Source: Shewanella japonica (GTDB lineage Bacteria; Pseudomonadota; Gammaproteobacteria; Enterobacterales; Shewanellaceae). From it: a DNA stretch of 64,000 bases. Shown here one piece after another: positions 50,131-60,126 of the stretch. Position numbers and translations under genes: made by a program. How positions within the stretch are numbered: the first letter of the stretch is position 1; every line of letters begins with the position of its first letter. The notes beneath the pieces were generated by a model. The model saw only the letters and a program-made list of their open reading frames with translations, was not told where the DNA came from and did not search any database. The stretch covers positions 2,649,001-2,713,000 of the forward strand of contig NZ_CP020472.1 of the NCBI RefSeq assembly GCF_002075795.1, read 5' to 3'.

Positions 50131-50841
50131 TTATAGTCTCAGCATTTCTTTGATAAATGGAATCGTTAATTTTCTTTGATGTACCATCGAGGCTTTATCT
50201 AACTTATCTAATACATCAAACAAGGTACGTAAATCACGTGCCATTCTAGTTAACAAAAAACGCCCGACTTCATCAGATAATTGCAATCCACGCATTGCAG
50301 CACGACGTTGGAGTGCGACTAACTTTTCTTCATCAGCCATGGGCTGTAATTGATAAATAAGTCCCCACTGCATTCGAGATATTAAATCTGGTAATGCAAA
50401 GCCAGCTTCTGTGGGTGATGAACTGCCGCTAACGATTAATCGACAGTCAGGCTGCTCAGCGACACGATTGTATAAATGAAATAACGCTTCTTCCCAGATA
50501 GGGTGACCCGCAATAGCATCTATGTCATCAATACAAATTAATTGTAGCGATTCCACACCTTCGAACAAAGCAGGAGAAATACTGGCATGAATACCTAAGG
50601 GAATATACAGGGTTCGTCTATCAAGCTCATTGGCATGGGCACAAGCAGCGTGCATTAAATGTGTACGACCTGACTTAACCGGTCCAAACAAATACATACT
50701 TGACGATAAACTGCCTTCAGCAGTCGCTTGCAGTTTTTGAATCAATTCATCATTCCCCACAGCGGGGTAATAACTTTGAAAAGTTTCATCGTCAGGTAAA
50801 TATACAGGCAATGATAATTGTTTTGGTGAGTTTTGGGTCAC
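50131..50841 (-). CDS. hda: DnaA inactivator Hda
   Basis: 236 residues, DnaA-like AAA+ fold. A clamp-binding segment near the N-terminus (QLSLPVYLPDDETF) precedes a Walker A (YLFGPVKSGRTHLMHA), Walker B (LICIDDIDAI) and an Arg finger region in PDLISRMQWG. Hda with the loaded beta clamp stimulates ATP hydrolysis by DnaA and prevents re-initiation. It is downstream of the DUF2066 gene, as in other Shewanella. Confidence 0.93.
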   Translation of the reverse strand: MTQNSPKQLSLPVYLPDDETFQSYYPAVGNDELIQKLQATAEGSLSSSMYLFGPVKSGRTHLMHAACAHANELDRRTLYIPLGIHASISPALFEGVESLQLICIDDIDAIAGHPIWEEALFHLYNRVAEQPDCRLIVSGSSSPTEAGFALPDLISRMQWGLIYQLQPMADEEKLVALQRRAAMRGLQLSDEVGRFLLTRMARDLRTLFDVLDKLDKASMVHQRKLTIPFIKEMLRL

Positions 50842-50993
50842 TCAAAAATTCTCTAATAATAAAACAAGCAAAGTAAAGTATAACACAGCCAAGTTAATAA
50901 CTGCTGTTGAATAACTAAGCGTTAAAGGTTCCCTAAACACACTAAGATCAACTTTCCCACTTCAACGCTGAATAAATCAGCAATTGCTAACAC

Positions 50994-52112
50994 TTAATGC
51001 CACTGATATATCAATGTTTCTGTTAGTTCCGTCTTAAAGTCTTCCTCTGACTCTGGGTTTGGTAACACAGCGTCAACGGGTTCAGACTGATTTAGTGTAT
51101 CAAGTTGGGTCAATCTTTTATTGATATTCAGTAATTTCTGTAAATCATCAGCAGTACCAAATAGTGATAATTTATAAGTCACTGTATCTGCTTTAAACTG
51201 ATGTAAACTGACAGATTTTATTGCACTTAATTGGTTTAAATAAGCTTCAATCTCGACTAACTGAGCCATATTTTGGACACCAACTAACGACAAATGTGTC
51301 GTTGCACTATTACCACTATCAGCAAAGGCATATTGGCTAACAAAGTACTCGGCAAGTGTTGATAATATTTGATTAGTAGCCGTTTCATAATCAATCACTT
51401 CAGCCTGATGATGAATAAGCGGTTGCATTACAGCTGAGTCACTTTCTTTATCAAATAACGAAACTTGAAAGCGAACAAATCCGCCGACTTGATCCATATC
51501 CGCAATAGCAAAATAATCTGCGCGGTAACGCTTTGAGGCTTCAGAAACAACATCAGTAAACATACCTCGGACGTCAGAGACATTGATTTTCATCACATCG
51601 TCTAAGTCCATCAAGGGCAAAATAACGGGAATGCCTTTATTGCTTGATTCCAGCTCAATTTGAGTACGAGTATCCATATCAGAAATGTCAGACAAGATAT
51701 GACGCTCGCCATTGTCTTCAATTGACACCCACAATAGGGTTAAAGGACGTTGCTTGCCCCAAACAGGTAACTCAGCCTGGCGAAGTGTTGAAATAATTCT
51801 TTTATGATCAAAGTTAGCTTTTAGGACTAACTCATCGTCAATTTCACTGTAACCATATTGAGTCAATAACACTTCAGGCTGGTTAATCTGAGCCTTTACT
51901 AATGGATGTGAAACTGCAGAAGGTAAACCGGAATTTTTTACAAATACAGCGGAAAGTGCCGTTTTTAATGCTTGTTGACGTTCAGATTTAGCACGTGAAG
52001 AGACAACAATATCCGCTTCATCTAATAAGCCGACTTCAGCAGACATGCTACTTGTTGTTAATCCTACTGAAAGCAGGACAAATAACAAAATTTGTAATAA
52101 AAATTTTGGCAT
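50994..52112 (-). CDS. DUF2066-family exported protein
   Basis: 372 residues with an N-terminal signal peptide ending near SMSAEVGLLD. The body has a repeat-like mixed alpha/beta composition (GLLDEADIVVSSRAKSERQQ, LPVWGKQRPLTLLWVSIED). It matches the DUF2066 family, periplasmic proteins commonly just upstream of hda. Function unknown. It is separated from hda by 152 bases. Confidence 0.85.
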   Translation of the reverse strand: MPKFLLQILLFVLLSVGLTTSSMSAEVGLLDEADIVVSSRAKSERQQALKTALSAVFVKNSGLPSAVSHPLVKAQINQPEVLLTQYGYSEIDDELVLKANFDHKRIISTLRQAELPVWGKQRPLTLLWVSIEDNGERHILSDISDMDTRTQIELESSNKGIPVILPLMDLDDVMKINVSDVRGMFTDVVSEASKRYRADYFAIADMDQVGGFVRFQVSLFDKESDSAVMQPLIHHQAEVIDYETATNQILSTLAEYFVSQYAFADSGNSATTHLSLVGVQNMAQLVEIEAYLNQLSAIKSVSLHQFKADTVTYKLSLFGTADDLQKLLNINKRLTQLDTLNQSEPVDAVLPNPESEEDFKTELTETLIYQWH

Positions 52113-52317
52113 ATAAAAATCATAAAAAAGTAATAATGATCAGAAGTGTAGCATATTATTTTTATGACTAGAATGAGATAACCAAGACAATATAAGCAGA
52201 TTTATTATTGAAATTATTCGAATAACTCTGATTAAACTTGATTTGTATTACAGACATTTACCCCTTTATGGCCTATCTTACTGAATAATTAAAACGAGAC
52301 AGGATACCTACCGGCTT

Positions 52318-53547
52318 ATGAACCGTTTATTCATTCCTTTACAAGGTGCGCAAATGTTATTTGTGGCCTTTGGTGCATTAGTATTGATGCCATTACTGAG
52401 TGGTTTAGATACGAGTGTTGCCCTTTTCACTGCGGGTATCGGTACCCTAATCTTTCAGGTCATCACTAAAAGACAAGTTCCAATATTTCTCGCATCATCC
52501 TTTGCCTTTATCGCCCCGATTATGTACGGCGTACAAACCTGGGGAATACCTGCCACCATGGGCGGGCTGATGGTAGCAGGTTTTGTTTATGTCATTTTAG
52601 GTGCTTTAGTTAAAGTGAAAGGCAGCGGTTTTATTCATAAACTCTTACCGCCTGTCGTTGTCGGTCCGGTGATTATTATTATCGGTTTAGGCCTTGCACC
52701 TATGGCTGTGAATATGGCATTGGGTAAAACGGGCGATGGGAGTACAGTGCTGGTCGAGCCTAACATCGCACTGTTTATTGCATTAATGTCATTGGCAACC
52801 ACAGTCGCTGTAGCAGTATTTGCCAAAGGGGTATTGAAATTAATGCCAATCCTAGCAGGTATTCTTGTTGGTTATGGTCTTAGTTTATTTTTCGGAATTG
52901 TAGACTTCTCCCCAGTTCATCAAGCTGCTTGGCTTGCCATGCCAAATTTTGTCGCACCAGAGTTTCACTGGCAAGCCATCCTCTTTATGATCCCAGTTGC
53001 TATTGCTCCAGCGGTTGAACATATCGGTGATCTGTTAGCAATATCTAACGTAACTGGCAAAGATTACATGAAAAAACCTGGGTTACATCGCACGCTTACT
53101 GGCGATGGTGTTGCAACAATGGCAGCGTCCGCTTTTGGTGGACCACCGAATACAACCTACTCAGAAGTGACTGGCGCAGTGACGCTTACTAAAAACTTCG
53201 ATCCTAGAATTATGACTTGGACAGCGATTACCGCTATCTGTTTAGCCTTTATAGGAAAATTAGGTGCGCTCATGCAAACCATTCCATTACCCGTGATGGG
53301 CGGCATCATGTGTTTGCTTTTCGGTTCTATTGCAGCTGTGGGGCTCGGTACGTTAATTCGTAACCAAGTTGACTTAAACGAACCACGTAATTTAAGTATT
53401 GTGGGAGTGACATTAGTATTTGGTATTGGTGGTATGGCTTTCGGTATCGGAGAATTTAGTTTAACTGGGATAAGTTTATGTGGCTTAGTTGCCATTGTAA
53501 TGAACCTAATTTTACCTAAAACCCCCGAAACAACTAAAGCGCCATAA
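52318..53547 (+). CDS. uraA: NCS2-family uracil permease
   Basis: 409 residues, about 14 hydrophobic segments. Family motifs: FLASSFAFIAPI, GPVIIIIGLGLAPMAVNMA, VAIAPAVEHIGDLLAIS, which holds the substrate-binding Glu, and AFGGPPNTTYSEVTGAVTLT. It imports uracil with protons. The xanthine/uracil choice is not settled by reading, but VEHIGD favours uracil. GATACC and a gap of 205 bases precede it; a terminator follows. Confidence 0.9.
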   Translation: MNRLFIPLQGAQMLFVAFGALVLMPLLSGLDTSVALFTAGIGTLIFQVITKRQVPIFLASSFAFIAPIMYGVQTWGIPATMGGLMVAGFVYVILGALVKVKGSGFIHKLLPPVVVGPVIIIIGLGLAPMAVNMALGKTGDGSTVLVEPNIALFIALMSLATTVAVAVFAKGVLKLMPILAGILVGYGLSLFFGIVDFSPVHQAAWLAMPNFVAPEFHWQAILFMIPVAIAPAVEHIGDLLAISNVTGKDYMKKPGLHRTLTGDGVATMAASAFGGPPNTTYSEVTGAVTLTKNFDPRIMTWTAITAICLAFIGKLGALMQTIPLPVMGGIMCLLFGSIAAVGLGTLIRNQVDLNEPRNLSIVGVTLVFGIGGMAFGIGEFSLTGISLCGLVAIVMNLILPKTPETTKAP

Positions 53548-53578
53548 AAGAGAAAACAAACAGTAAAATAGACAATAA

Positions 53579-53611
53579 AAAACCTAAAGTGAAAACACTT
53601 TAGGTTTTTTT
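53579..53611. terminator. Bidirectional terminator between uraA and grxD
   Basis: AACCTAAAGTG (53581-53591), AAAA, CACTTTAGGTT (53596-53606) with T runs on both sides. Confidence 0.88.
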
Positions 53612-53698
53612 GTATCTGGCCATTAACGGCAACCGATATGAACCAAGCATAGAAACTATAATTTATGCAATAGTGCAGGCTATAGCATAATCTGAAGC

Positions 53699-54040
53699 TT
53701 ACTCAGCGCCTTCTTCAGTACGGAACTTATCAGCAGTTTCTTTGATAATTGGCTGTAATTCGCCTTTTTGGTACATTTCAGTGATGATGTCACAACCACC
53801 AATTAATTCACCTTCAACCCACAATTGTGGAAATGTTGGCCAGTTAGCAAATTTTGGTAATTCAGCACGGATATCTGGATGCTGTAAAATATCAACGAAT
53901 GCAAACTGCTCTCCACAGTTAATCATAACTTGAGCGACTTGAGATGAAAAACCACAGCTTGGTAACTTTGGAGAACCTTTCATATATAAAATAATTGGGT
54001 TTTCACTGATTTGCTGTTTAATCTTGTCTACTGTTTCCAT
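53699..54040 (-). CDS. grxD: Monothiol glutaredoxin Grx4
   Basis: 113 residues from the ATG at 54040 with AGGA upstream; the open frame runs 19 codons further without family support. The CGFS active site is at Cys29 (KLPSCGFSSQ), with TFPQLWV and GGCDI for glutathione binding. It carries [2Fe-2S] clusters for iron-sulfur delivery. It is divergent from sodB. Confidence 0.94.
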   Translation of the reverse strand: METVDKIKQQISENPIILYMKGSPKLPSCGFSSQVAQVMINCGEQFAFVDILQHPDIRAELPKFANWPTFPQLWVEGELIGGCDIITEMYQKGELQPIIKETADKFRTEEGAE

Positions 54041-54179
54041 TGTAATTCCTAAGTGCAACTTAATAATCTTGACCCATTGTACTCGACCCTGAGCCATAAC
54101 AAAATCCCACAGTTTGTAGGGTTATAATAAAAAACGCTTTTTTAGATGGTCACTATCGACATTATTCATCAAACAATGA

Positions 54180-54207
54180 TTCACATCACAAAAATTTTAA
54201 GTACAAT
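54180..54207 (+). promoter_or_regulatory. Promoter of sodB
   Basis: TTCACA (54180-54185), a 16-base spacer and TACAAT (54202-54207), 70 bases before the ATG. No Fur box was recognised. Confidence 0.45.
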
Positions 54208-54277
54208 GTCGGCAGAGCAATGATGCCTAAGTGGTACTCATAAAATAACGATAACCTATGTCCATGGAGAGATAATA

Positions 54278-54862
54278 ATGGCTTTCGAATTACCAGCATT
54301 ACCATATGCTAAGAACGCACTTGCACCACACATTTCTGAAGAGACTATTGAATATCACTACGGTAAGCATCACAACACTTACGTTGTTAAGCTTAATGGT
54401 CTTGTTGAAGGTACTGAATTTGCTAACAAAACATTAGAAGAAGTTGTTAAAACTTCTACTGGTGGCATGTTCAACAACGCTGCTCAAATCTGGAACCACA
54501 CTTTCTACTGGAACTGTTTAGCTCCAAATGCTGGCGGCGCACCTACTGGTCCTATCGCTGATGCAATTAACGCAGCTTTCGGTTCTTTCGAAGAGTTCAA
54601 AGCTAAGTTTACAGATTCTGCTGTAAACAACTTCGGTAGCGCTTGGACTTGGTTAGTAAAAAATGCTGACGGTACTGTTTCTATTGTTAACACTAGCAAT
54701 GCTGCTACTCCGTTAACTGACGAGTCAGTAACATCACTACTAACAGTTGATGTTTGGGAACATGCTTACTACATCGATTACCGTAACGTTCGCCCTAACT
54801 ACATGGCTGCGTTCTGGGAACTTGTTAACTGGGATTTCGTTAACGCAAACTTCGCGGGTTAA
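54278..54862 (+). CDS. sodB: Iron superoxide dismutase
   Basis: 194 residues. N-terminal FELPALPYAKNALAPHISEE, metal ligands in HYGKHHNTYV and NHTFYWN, and in VWEHAYYIDYRN. The GAAQIWNHTFYW-like AAQIWNHTFYWNCL fits the Fe form. It removes superoxide in the cytoplasm. A GGAGAG lies before the ATG and a terminator follows. Confidence 0.96.
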   Translation: MAFELPALPYAKNALAPHISEETIEYHYGKHHNTYVVKLNGLVEGTEFANKTLEEVVKTSTGGMFNNAAQIWNHTFYWNCLAPNAGGAPTGPIADAINAAFGSFEEFKAKFTDSAVNNFGSAWTWLVKNADGTVSIVNTSNAATPLTDESVTSLLTVDVWEHAYYIDYRNVRPNYMAAFWELVNWDFVNANFAG

Positions 54863-54893
54863 TCTACCCACAAAGTAACAATTGAGATGAAGT

Positions 54894-54920
54894 AAAAGGA
54901 GCCTATTGGCTCCTTTTTTA
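54894..54920 (+). terminator. Terminator of sodB
   Basis: AAAAGGAGCC (54894-54903), TATT, GGCTCCTTTT (54908-54917), then T. Confidence 0.88.
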
Positions 54921-54992
54921 TTACTCAAAATGAGATATTTTTCATTTACCCATCTAATACCAAACGCATTTATAGTTAAATAAAACTTTTGC

Positions 54993-55014
54993 AACAGTTG
55001 CAATTGCAACTGTT
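54993..55014. promoter_or_regulatory. 22-bp perfect palindrome upstream of yeaG
   Basis: AACAGTTGCAA (54993-55003) is followed directly by its reverse complement TTGCAACTGTT (55004-55014). It lies about 180 bases before yeaG. I do not recognise the protein that would bind it. Confidence 0.6.
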
Positions 55015-55195
55015 TATCATTGTTTTTATTGATAATTTTTATTTCTAATTTCTCGCCAAGTTCAAATCTCTAGCCTAGACTTAATTTAGCAAGTGGGTTT
55101 ATTTACTCATTTAAGACAGTCAAATGTCACCGTAAAAACAAACCAAACATGCGCTATCACATACTTTCTTTCTGCTAAGTTTCAAGGGGTTTCTT

Positions 55196-57130
55196 ATGGG
55201 CATATTCGAACATTTCCAACAACGTTATGAACAAAAGCTAGATGAAGAATATTCATTACAACAGTTTCTTGAAATCTGTAAGGAAGACAGAAGTGCGTAT
55301 GTTTCAGCCGCCGAAAGAATGCTAATGGCAATTGGTGAGTCTGAAACAATTGATACATCAAAAGATCCTGTTTTAAGTCGTATTTTTTCAAACCGACTTA
55401 TTACTCACTATCCAAGTTTTAAAGATTTCTATGGGATGGAAGAATCAATTGAACAAATTGTTTCTTACTTAAAACATTCAGCTCAAGGATTAGAAGAGTC
55501 TAAACAAATACTTTATCTACTAGGGCCAGTTGGTGGCGGTAAGTCATCTTTAGCAGAAAAACTTAAGTCACTCATGCAAAAAGTACCGATTTTTATTTTA
55601 ACGGCAAATGGCGTGCGTAGTCCTGTTAACGATAGTCCACTGTGTTTATTTGACGCAGAAGAAGACGGAGAACTACTAAGCAAAGAATATAATATTCCTA
55701 CTCGATACATTAAAACCATCATGTCACCTTGGGCAGTGAAACGGTTACATGAGTTTGGTGGCGATATTACTAAATTTAAAGTAGTTAAAGTATATCCTTC
55801 TATTCTTGATCAAACTGCAATCGCTAAAACTGAACCAGGAGATGAAAATAACCAAGATATATCGGCATTAGTCGGTAAAGTAGATATTCGTCAGCTTGAA
55901 CACTTCTCACAAGATGATGCCGATGCCTATGCCTATTCTGGGGCTTTATGTCGAGCAAACCAAGGTGTGATGGAATTCGTTGAGATGTTTAAAGCACCGA
56001 TAAAGGTACTGCATCCACTATTAACAGCCACTCAAGAAGGTAATTATAACGGAACAGAGGGATTATCGGCCCTTCCCTACAACGGTATGATATTGGCTCA
56101 TTCGAACGAATCTGAGTGGACAACGTTTAGGAACAATAAAAATAATGAAGCATTTTTAGATAGGGTTTATATCGTTAAAGTGCCATATTGTTTACGTGTA
56201 TCCGAAGAAATTGAAATTTACCAAAAACTGTTATCAAACTCCGAGTTATCTAAAGCGCCTTGTGCACCTGGAACACTAGAAACCTTAGCGCAATTTAGTA
56301 TTTTATCCCGTCTAAAAGCACCAGAGAACTCGTCAATCTATTCAAAAATGCGCGTGTATAACGGCGAGACATTGAAAGATACCGATCCCAAAGCAAAATC
56401 CTTTCAAGAGTATCGTGATTATGCAGGCGTCGACGAAGGCATGAACGGGTTATCAACCCGCTTTGCGTTCAAGATACTATCTCGAGTATTCAACTTCGAC
56501 GATACAGAAATTGCAGCTAACCCTGTGCATCTGTTTTATGTCCTCGAAAAACAAATCGAGCAAGAACAATTCCCTAACGAAATCAGTGAAAAGTATTTAG
56601 AGTTTTTAAAAGGGTATCTAATTCCTAAATATGTCGAATTTATCGGAAAAGAAATTCAAACTGCCTATTTAGAATCCTATTCCGAATATGGCCAAAATAT
56701 TTTCGATAGGTACGTCACCTATGCTGATTTCTGGATTCAAGATCAAGAGTTCAGAGACCCAGAAACAGGCCAACTGTTCGATAGATCAGCTTTAAATGCC
56801 GAACTTGAGAAAATTGAAAAGCCTGCAGGAATAAGTAACCCTAAAGATTTTCGAAATGAAATCGTTAACTTTGTTCTTCGTGCACGTGCCAATAATGAAG
56901 GCAACAACCCACTTTGGACAAGTTACGAAAAACTACGAGTGGTGATTGAGAAAAAAATGTTTTCTAACACCGAAGATTTACTCCCCGTTATTTCATTTAA
57001 TGCGAAAACATCTGCTGACGATCAACGTAAGCATGATGATTTTATCAACCGAATGATGGAAAAAGGCTATACCCAAAAACAAGTAAGACTGCTATCAGAA
57101 TGGTACTTAAGAGTCCGTAAGTCATCATAA
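55196..57130 (+). CDS. yeaG: PrkA-family serine protein kinase YeaG
   Basis: 644 residues. A PrkA AAA-like domain carries the P-loop GPVGGGKSSLAEKL at about 108-121, and the C-terminal PrkA kinase domain follows. Other marks are LITHYPSFKDFYGMEESIEQIV and FVEMFKAPIKVLHPLL. YeaG/PrkA is a general stress and starvation kinase in gammaproteobacteria. AAGGGG lies before the ATG. It leads the conserved yeaG-yeaH-ycgB set. Confidence 0.94.
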   Translation: MGIFEHFQQRYEQKLDEEYSLQQFLEICKEDRSAYVSAAERMLMAIGESETIDTSKDPVLSRIFSNRLITHYPSFKDFYGMEESIEQIVSYLKHSAQGLEESKQILYLLGPVGGGKSSLAEKLKSLMQKVPIFILTANGVRSPVNDSPLCLFDAEEDGELLSKEYNIPTRYIKTIMSPWAVKRLHEFGGDITKFKVVKVYPSILDQTAIAKTEPGDENNQDISALVGKVDIRQLEHFSQDDADAYAYSGALCRANQGVMEFVEMFKAPIKVLHPLLTATQEGNYNGTEGLSALPYNGMILAHSNESEWTTFRNNKNNEAFLDRVYIVKVPYCLRVSEEIEIYQKLLSNSELSKAPCAPGTLETLAQFSILSRLKAPENSSIYSKMRVYNGETLKDTDPKAKSFQEYRDYAGVDEGMNGLSTRFAFKILSRVFNFDDTEIAANPVHLFYVLEKQIEQEQFPNEISEKYLEFLKGYLIPKYVEFIGKEIQTAYLESYSEYGQNIFDRYVTYADFWIQDQEFRDPETGQLFDRSALNAELEKIEKPAGISNPKDFRNEIVNFVLRARANNEGNNPLWTSYEKLRVVIEKKMFSNTEDLLPVISFNAKTSADDQRKHDDFINRMMEKGYTQKQVRLLSEWYLRVRKSS

Positions 57131-57224
57131 ATGTCGCTTAGTGAGCCTAGTCGTTGTGGGCGATTTTCATCTGAAAGTTGCCCTCATAAGGCCATCTTTT
57201 AACGAGCTACATTAGGAGCTGAGT

Positions 57225-58496
57225 ATGGCAAATTTTATTGATAGACGCCTAAACGCTAAAGGTAAAAGCACTGTAAACCGTCAACGATTTATTGAACGAT
57301 ATAAAAAACAAATCAAAAAGTCTGTCAGTGAAGCAGTGACACGCCGCAGCGTGACCGACATTGATAAAGGCGAGAAGATCAGTATTCCGACACGAGATAT
57401 CAGTGAGCCCATTTTTCATCAAGGACAAGGTGGCATAAGAGAAAGAGTCCACCCAGGCAACGACCAATTTAATCAAGGCGATCAAATCGAGCGCCCTAAA
57501 GGTGGTGGTGCAGGTGAAGGAAGTGGCGAAGGTGATGCATCAAATTCTGGTGAAGGTAAAGATGAGTTTTTATTTGAGATATCAAATGATGAATACCTAG
57601 AATTGCTATTTGAAGATTTGGCTCTGCCTGACTTACAGCAAACCAACGCCAAACAAATGGTGGAATTTGAAACCTACCGCGCCGGTTTTACCAATGTCGG
57701 TGTACCTGCCAATATAAACATCGTTCGTTCTTTACGGTCTTCACATGCAAGACGCATTGCAATGACCGCAGGAAAAAAGAAAAAACTCGCACAATTAAAA
57801 GCTGAGTTATCAAATCTTGAAAACACTCCCGGTACCCAAGCTGAAGTTATAATCGATTTAAAACAACAAATTGACGACTTACAGAAAAAAATTGATAGCG
57901 TTCCTTTTATAGATAGTTTTGATTTACGTTTTAATAATTTTGCTAAGCGTGAAAAACCTTCAAGCCAAGCGGTAATGTTCTGCCTAATGGATGTCTCAGG
58001 TTCTATGGATCAAGCAACTAAAGACATGGCAAAGCGGTTTTATATCTTGTTATATCTTTTTCTAACGCAAACGTACAAAAACTTAGAAGTCGTTTATATA
58101 CGCCATCATACTCAAGCTAAAGAAGTCGATGAGCATGAGTTTTTTTATTCACAAGAAACAGGCGGCACAATTGTATCAAGTGCATTGAATTTAATGCATG
58201 AAATCCAGCAGGAACGTTACCCTGCCGATGAATGGAATATCTATGCAGCACAGGCATCAGACGGCGACAATTGGGCTGATGACTCCCCTGTCTGTAAACA
58301 AGTTTTAGCAGAAAAGATTTTACCAGTATCTCGTTATTTCAGTTACATAGAAATTACCCGACGCGCCCACCAAACCCTTTGGCGAGAATACGAAAACCTA
58401 CAACAAGATTATGCAAATATTGCAGTGCAACATATCCGTGAGGTGGATGATATCTACCCTGTTTTCCGTGAGTTATTTAAAAAGCAGCCTAGCTAA
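57225..58496 (+). CDS. yeaH: YeaH/DUF444-family protein with vWA-like domain
   Basis: 423 residues. A basic N-terminus ([17 protein letters not shown]) and a Gly-rich linker near 90-110 ([12 protein letters not shown]) precede a vWA-like domain whose MIDAS-type motif is [13 protein letters not shown] (about 254). DUF444 proteins are always paired with YeaG-type kinases and YcgB/SpoVR; their molecular role is not settled. GGAG lies 7 bases upstream. The ycgB gene follows at 7 bases. Confidence 0.93.
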   Translation: MANFIDRRLNAKGKSTVNRQRFIERYKKQIKKSVSEAVTRRSVTDIDKGEKISIPTRDISEPIFHQGQGGIRERVHPGNDQFNQGDQIERPKGGGAGEGSGEGDASNSGEGKDEFLFEISNDEYLELLFEDLALPDLQQTNAKQMVEFETYRAGFTNVGVPANINIVRSLRSSHARRIAMTAGKKKKLAQLKAELSNLENTPGTQAEVIIDLKQQIDDLQKKIDSVPFIDSFDLRFNNFAKREKPSSQAVMFCLMDVSGSMDQATKDMAKRFYILLYLFLTQTYKNLEVVYIRHHTQAKEVDEHEFFYSQETGGTIVSSALNLMHEIQQERYPADEWNIYAAQASDGDNWADDSPVCKQVLAEKILPVSRYFSYIEITRRAHQTLWREYENLQQDYANIAVQHIREVDDIYPVFRELFKKQPS

Positions 58497-58503
58497 GGAG
58501 AAC

Positions 58504-60048
58504 ATGATGACGAATCATAAAGCCAAAGCAAAACAGCCATTAAGTGATGGGCCAGATTGGAGCTTTGATTTACTTGAAGCTTACATGACTGAAATTGAAA
58601 AAGTGGCTGCTTTTTATAAACTCGATAGCTACCCAAATCAAATTGAAGTGATCACTGCTGAGCAAATGATGGATGCATATGCAGGTATTGGTATGCCAAT
58701 TGGTTACACTCATTGGTCTTTTGGTAAACGATTTATAGAAACTGAACAAGGTTACCGTCGTGGCCAAATGGGATTGGCCTATGAAATTGTAATTAACTCA
58801 GATCCTTGTATTGCTTATTTAATGGAAGAAAACACCATCACAATGCAAGCTTTGGTGATGGCTCATGCAAGCTTTGGACATAACAGTTTTTTTAAAAATA
58901 ACTATTTGTTCAAAACTTGGACTGATGCAAGTTCAATTATCGACTATTTAGTTTTTGCTAAAAACTACATTCATGAGTGCGAGCTTAAATATGGAGTGGA
59001 ACAAGTCGAGTTAACTGTAGATTCTTGCCATGCACTAATGAATTATGGTGTGGACCGATATAAGCGACCCGCTGAGGTGTCGTTTAAAGAAGAGCAAATG
59101 CGTCAAAAAGATCGTGAGAGCTACTTACAAAGTCAGGTGAACGACTTATGGCGAACGGTACCTAAAAACCTCGATGAAAACCAACAAGAAAACAGTGCAT
59201 CCTTTCCTGATGAACCACAGGAAAATATTCTCTATTTTATTGAAAAAAATGCGCCACTGCTTGAGCCTTGGCAGCGAGAAATTGTAAGAATAGTTAGAAA
59301 AATGGCGCAATATTTTTACCCACAAAAACAAACCCAAGTCATGAATGAAGGCTGGGCAACGTTCTGGCATTACACCATCCTAAATCACATGTTTGATGAA
59401 GGTACTGTTACCGATAGGTTCATGCTTGAGTTCTTACAAAGCCACACAGGGGTTGTCGCACAACCTGCGTATAACAGTCCGTATTATAGTGGGATAAACC
59501 CTTATGCTTTAGGCTTTAACATGTTTGTAGATATCCGAAGAATATGTGAATCCCCTACTGAAGAAGATATAAAGTGGTTTCCTGATATCGCTGGCAGTGA
59601 CTGGCTTACAACCGTTACCTTTGCGATGGAAAACTTTAAAGATGAAAGTTTTATCAGCCAATACCTTTCGCCTAAAGTGATCCGTGATTTTAAATTATTC
59701 AGTATTCTTGATGATGACAGCTGTAATCGATTATCAGTATCAGCTATTCACGATGATCGAGGTTACCACCTCATTCGTGAAAAACTATCGCAGCAGTATA
59801 ATCTATCCAACCTTGAACCAAACATCCAAGTTCAACGAGTAGATATAAATGGTGATCGGTCATTAACATTACGGTATGTGCCAAACAATCGAATACCGCT
59901 AGCTGGGAGTCATGAAGAAGTGTTAAAACATTTACATCGTTTATGGGGCTTCGATGTCAGCATTGAACAAGTTGATGCAAGTGGTAAAACAACAGTCTTA
60001 GCTCAGTGTCCCACAAAGGAAGAACAGCAAAAAATGACTACACTATAG
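58504..60048 (+). CDS. ycgB: SpoVR-family protein YcgB
   Basis: 514 residues from ATG 58504, which has AAGGAG just before it; a reading frame upstream overlaps yeaH and is not used. Family marks: DGPDWSFDLLEAYMTEIEKVA, THWSFGKRFIETEQGYRRGQ, ASFGHNSFFKNNYLF and MNEGWATFWHYTILNHMF. SpoVR was named for Bacillus spore cortex formation; in gammaproteobacteria it acts with YeaG and YeaH in stress physiology. A terminator follows. Confidence 0.94.
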   Translation: MMTNHKAKAKQPLSDGPDWSFDLLEAYMTEIEKVAAFYKLDSYPNQIEVITAEQMMDAYAGIGMPIGYTHWSFGKRFIETEQGYRRGQMGLAYEIVINSDPCIAYLMEENTITMQALVMAHASFGHNSFFKNNYLFKTWTDASSIIDYLVFAKNYIHECELKYGVEQVELTVDSCHALMNYGVDRYKRPAEVSFKEEQMRQKDRESYLQSQVNDLWRTVPKNLDENQQENSASFPDEPQENILYFIEKNAPLLEPWQREIVRIVRKMAQYFYPQKQTQVMNEGWATFWHYTILNHMFDEGTVTDRFMLEFLQSHTGVVAQPAYNSPYYSGINPYALGFNMFVDIRRICESPTEEDIKWFPDIAGSDWLTTVTFAMENFKDESFISQYLSPKVIRDFKLFSILDDDSCNRLSVSAIHDDRGYHLIREKLSQQYNLSNLEPNIQVQRVDINGDRSLTLRYVPNNRIPLAGSHEEVLKHLHRLWGFDVSIEQVDASGKTTVLAQCPTKEEQQKMTTL

Positions 60049-60087
60049 ATAGCAATGGTTGATGGTTCACCTTTTTCAACACCAACA

Positions 60088-60115
60088 AAAAAACCAACCT
60101 CTCGGTTGGTTTTTT
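60088..60115. terminator. Bidirectional terminator between ycgB and fadR
   Basis: AACCAACC (60092-60099), TCTC, GGTTGGTT (60104-60111), A and T tracts on both sides. Confidence 0.88.
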
Positions 60116-60126
60116 AATTGCTATTT

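Larger units (their letters stand above)
54863..55195 (+). promoter_or_regulatory. 333-base gap before yeaG
   Basis: It holds the sodB terminator and a 22-bp perfect palindrome (54993-55014). I see no clear -35/-10 pair or sigma-54 motif for yeaG and no gene-like frame. Confidence 0.5.
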
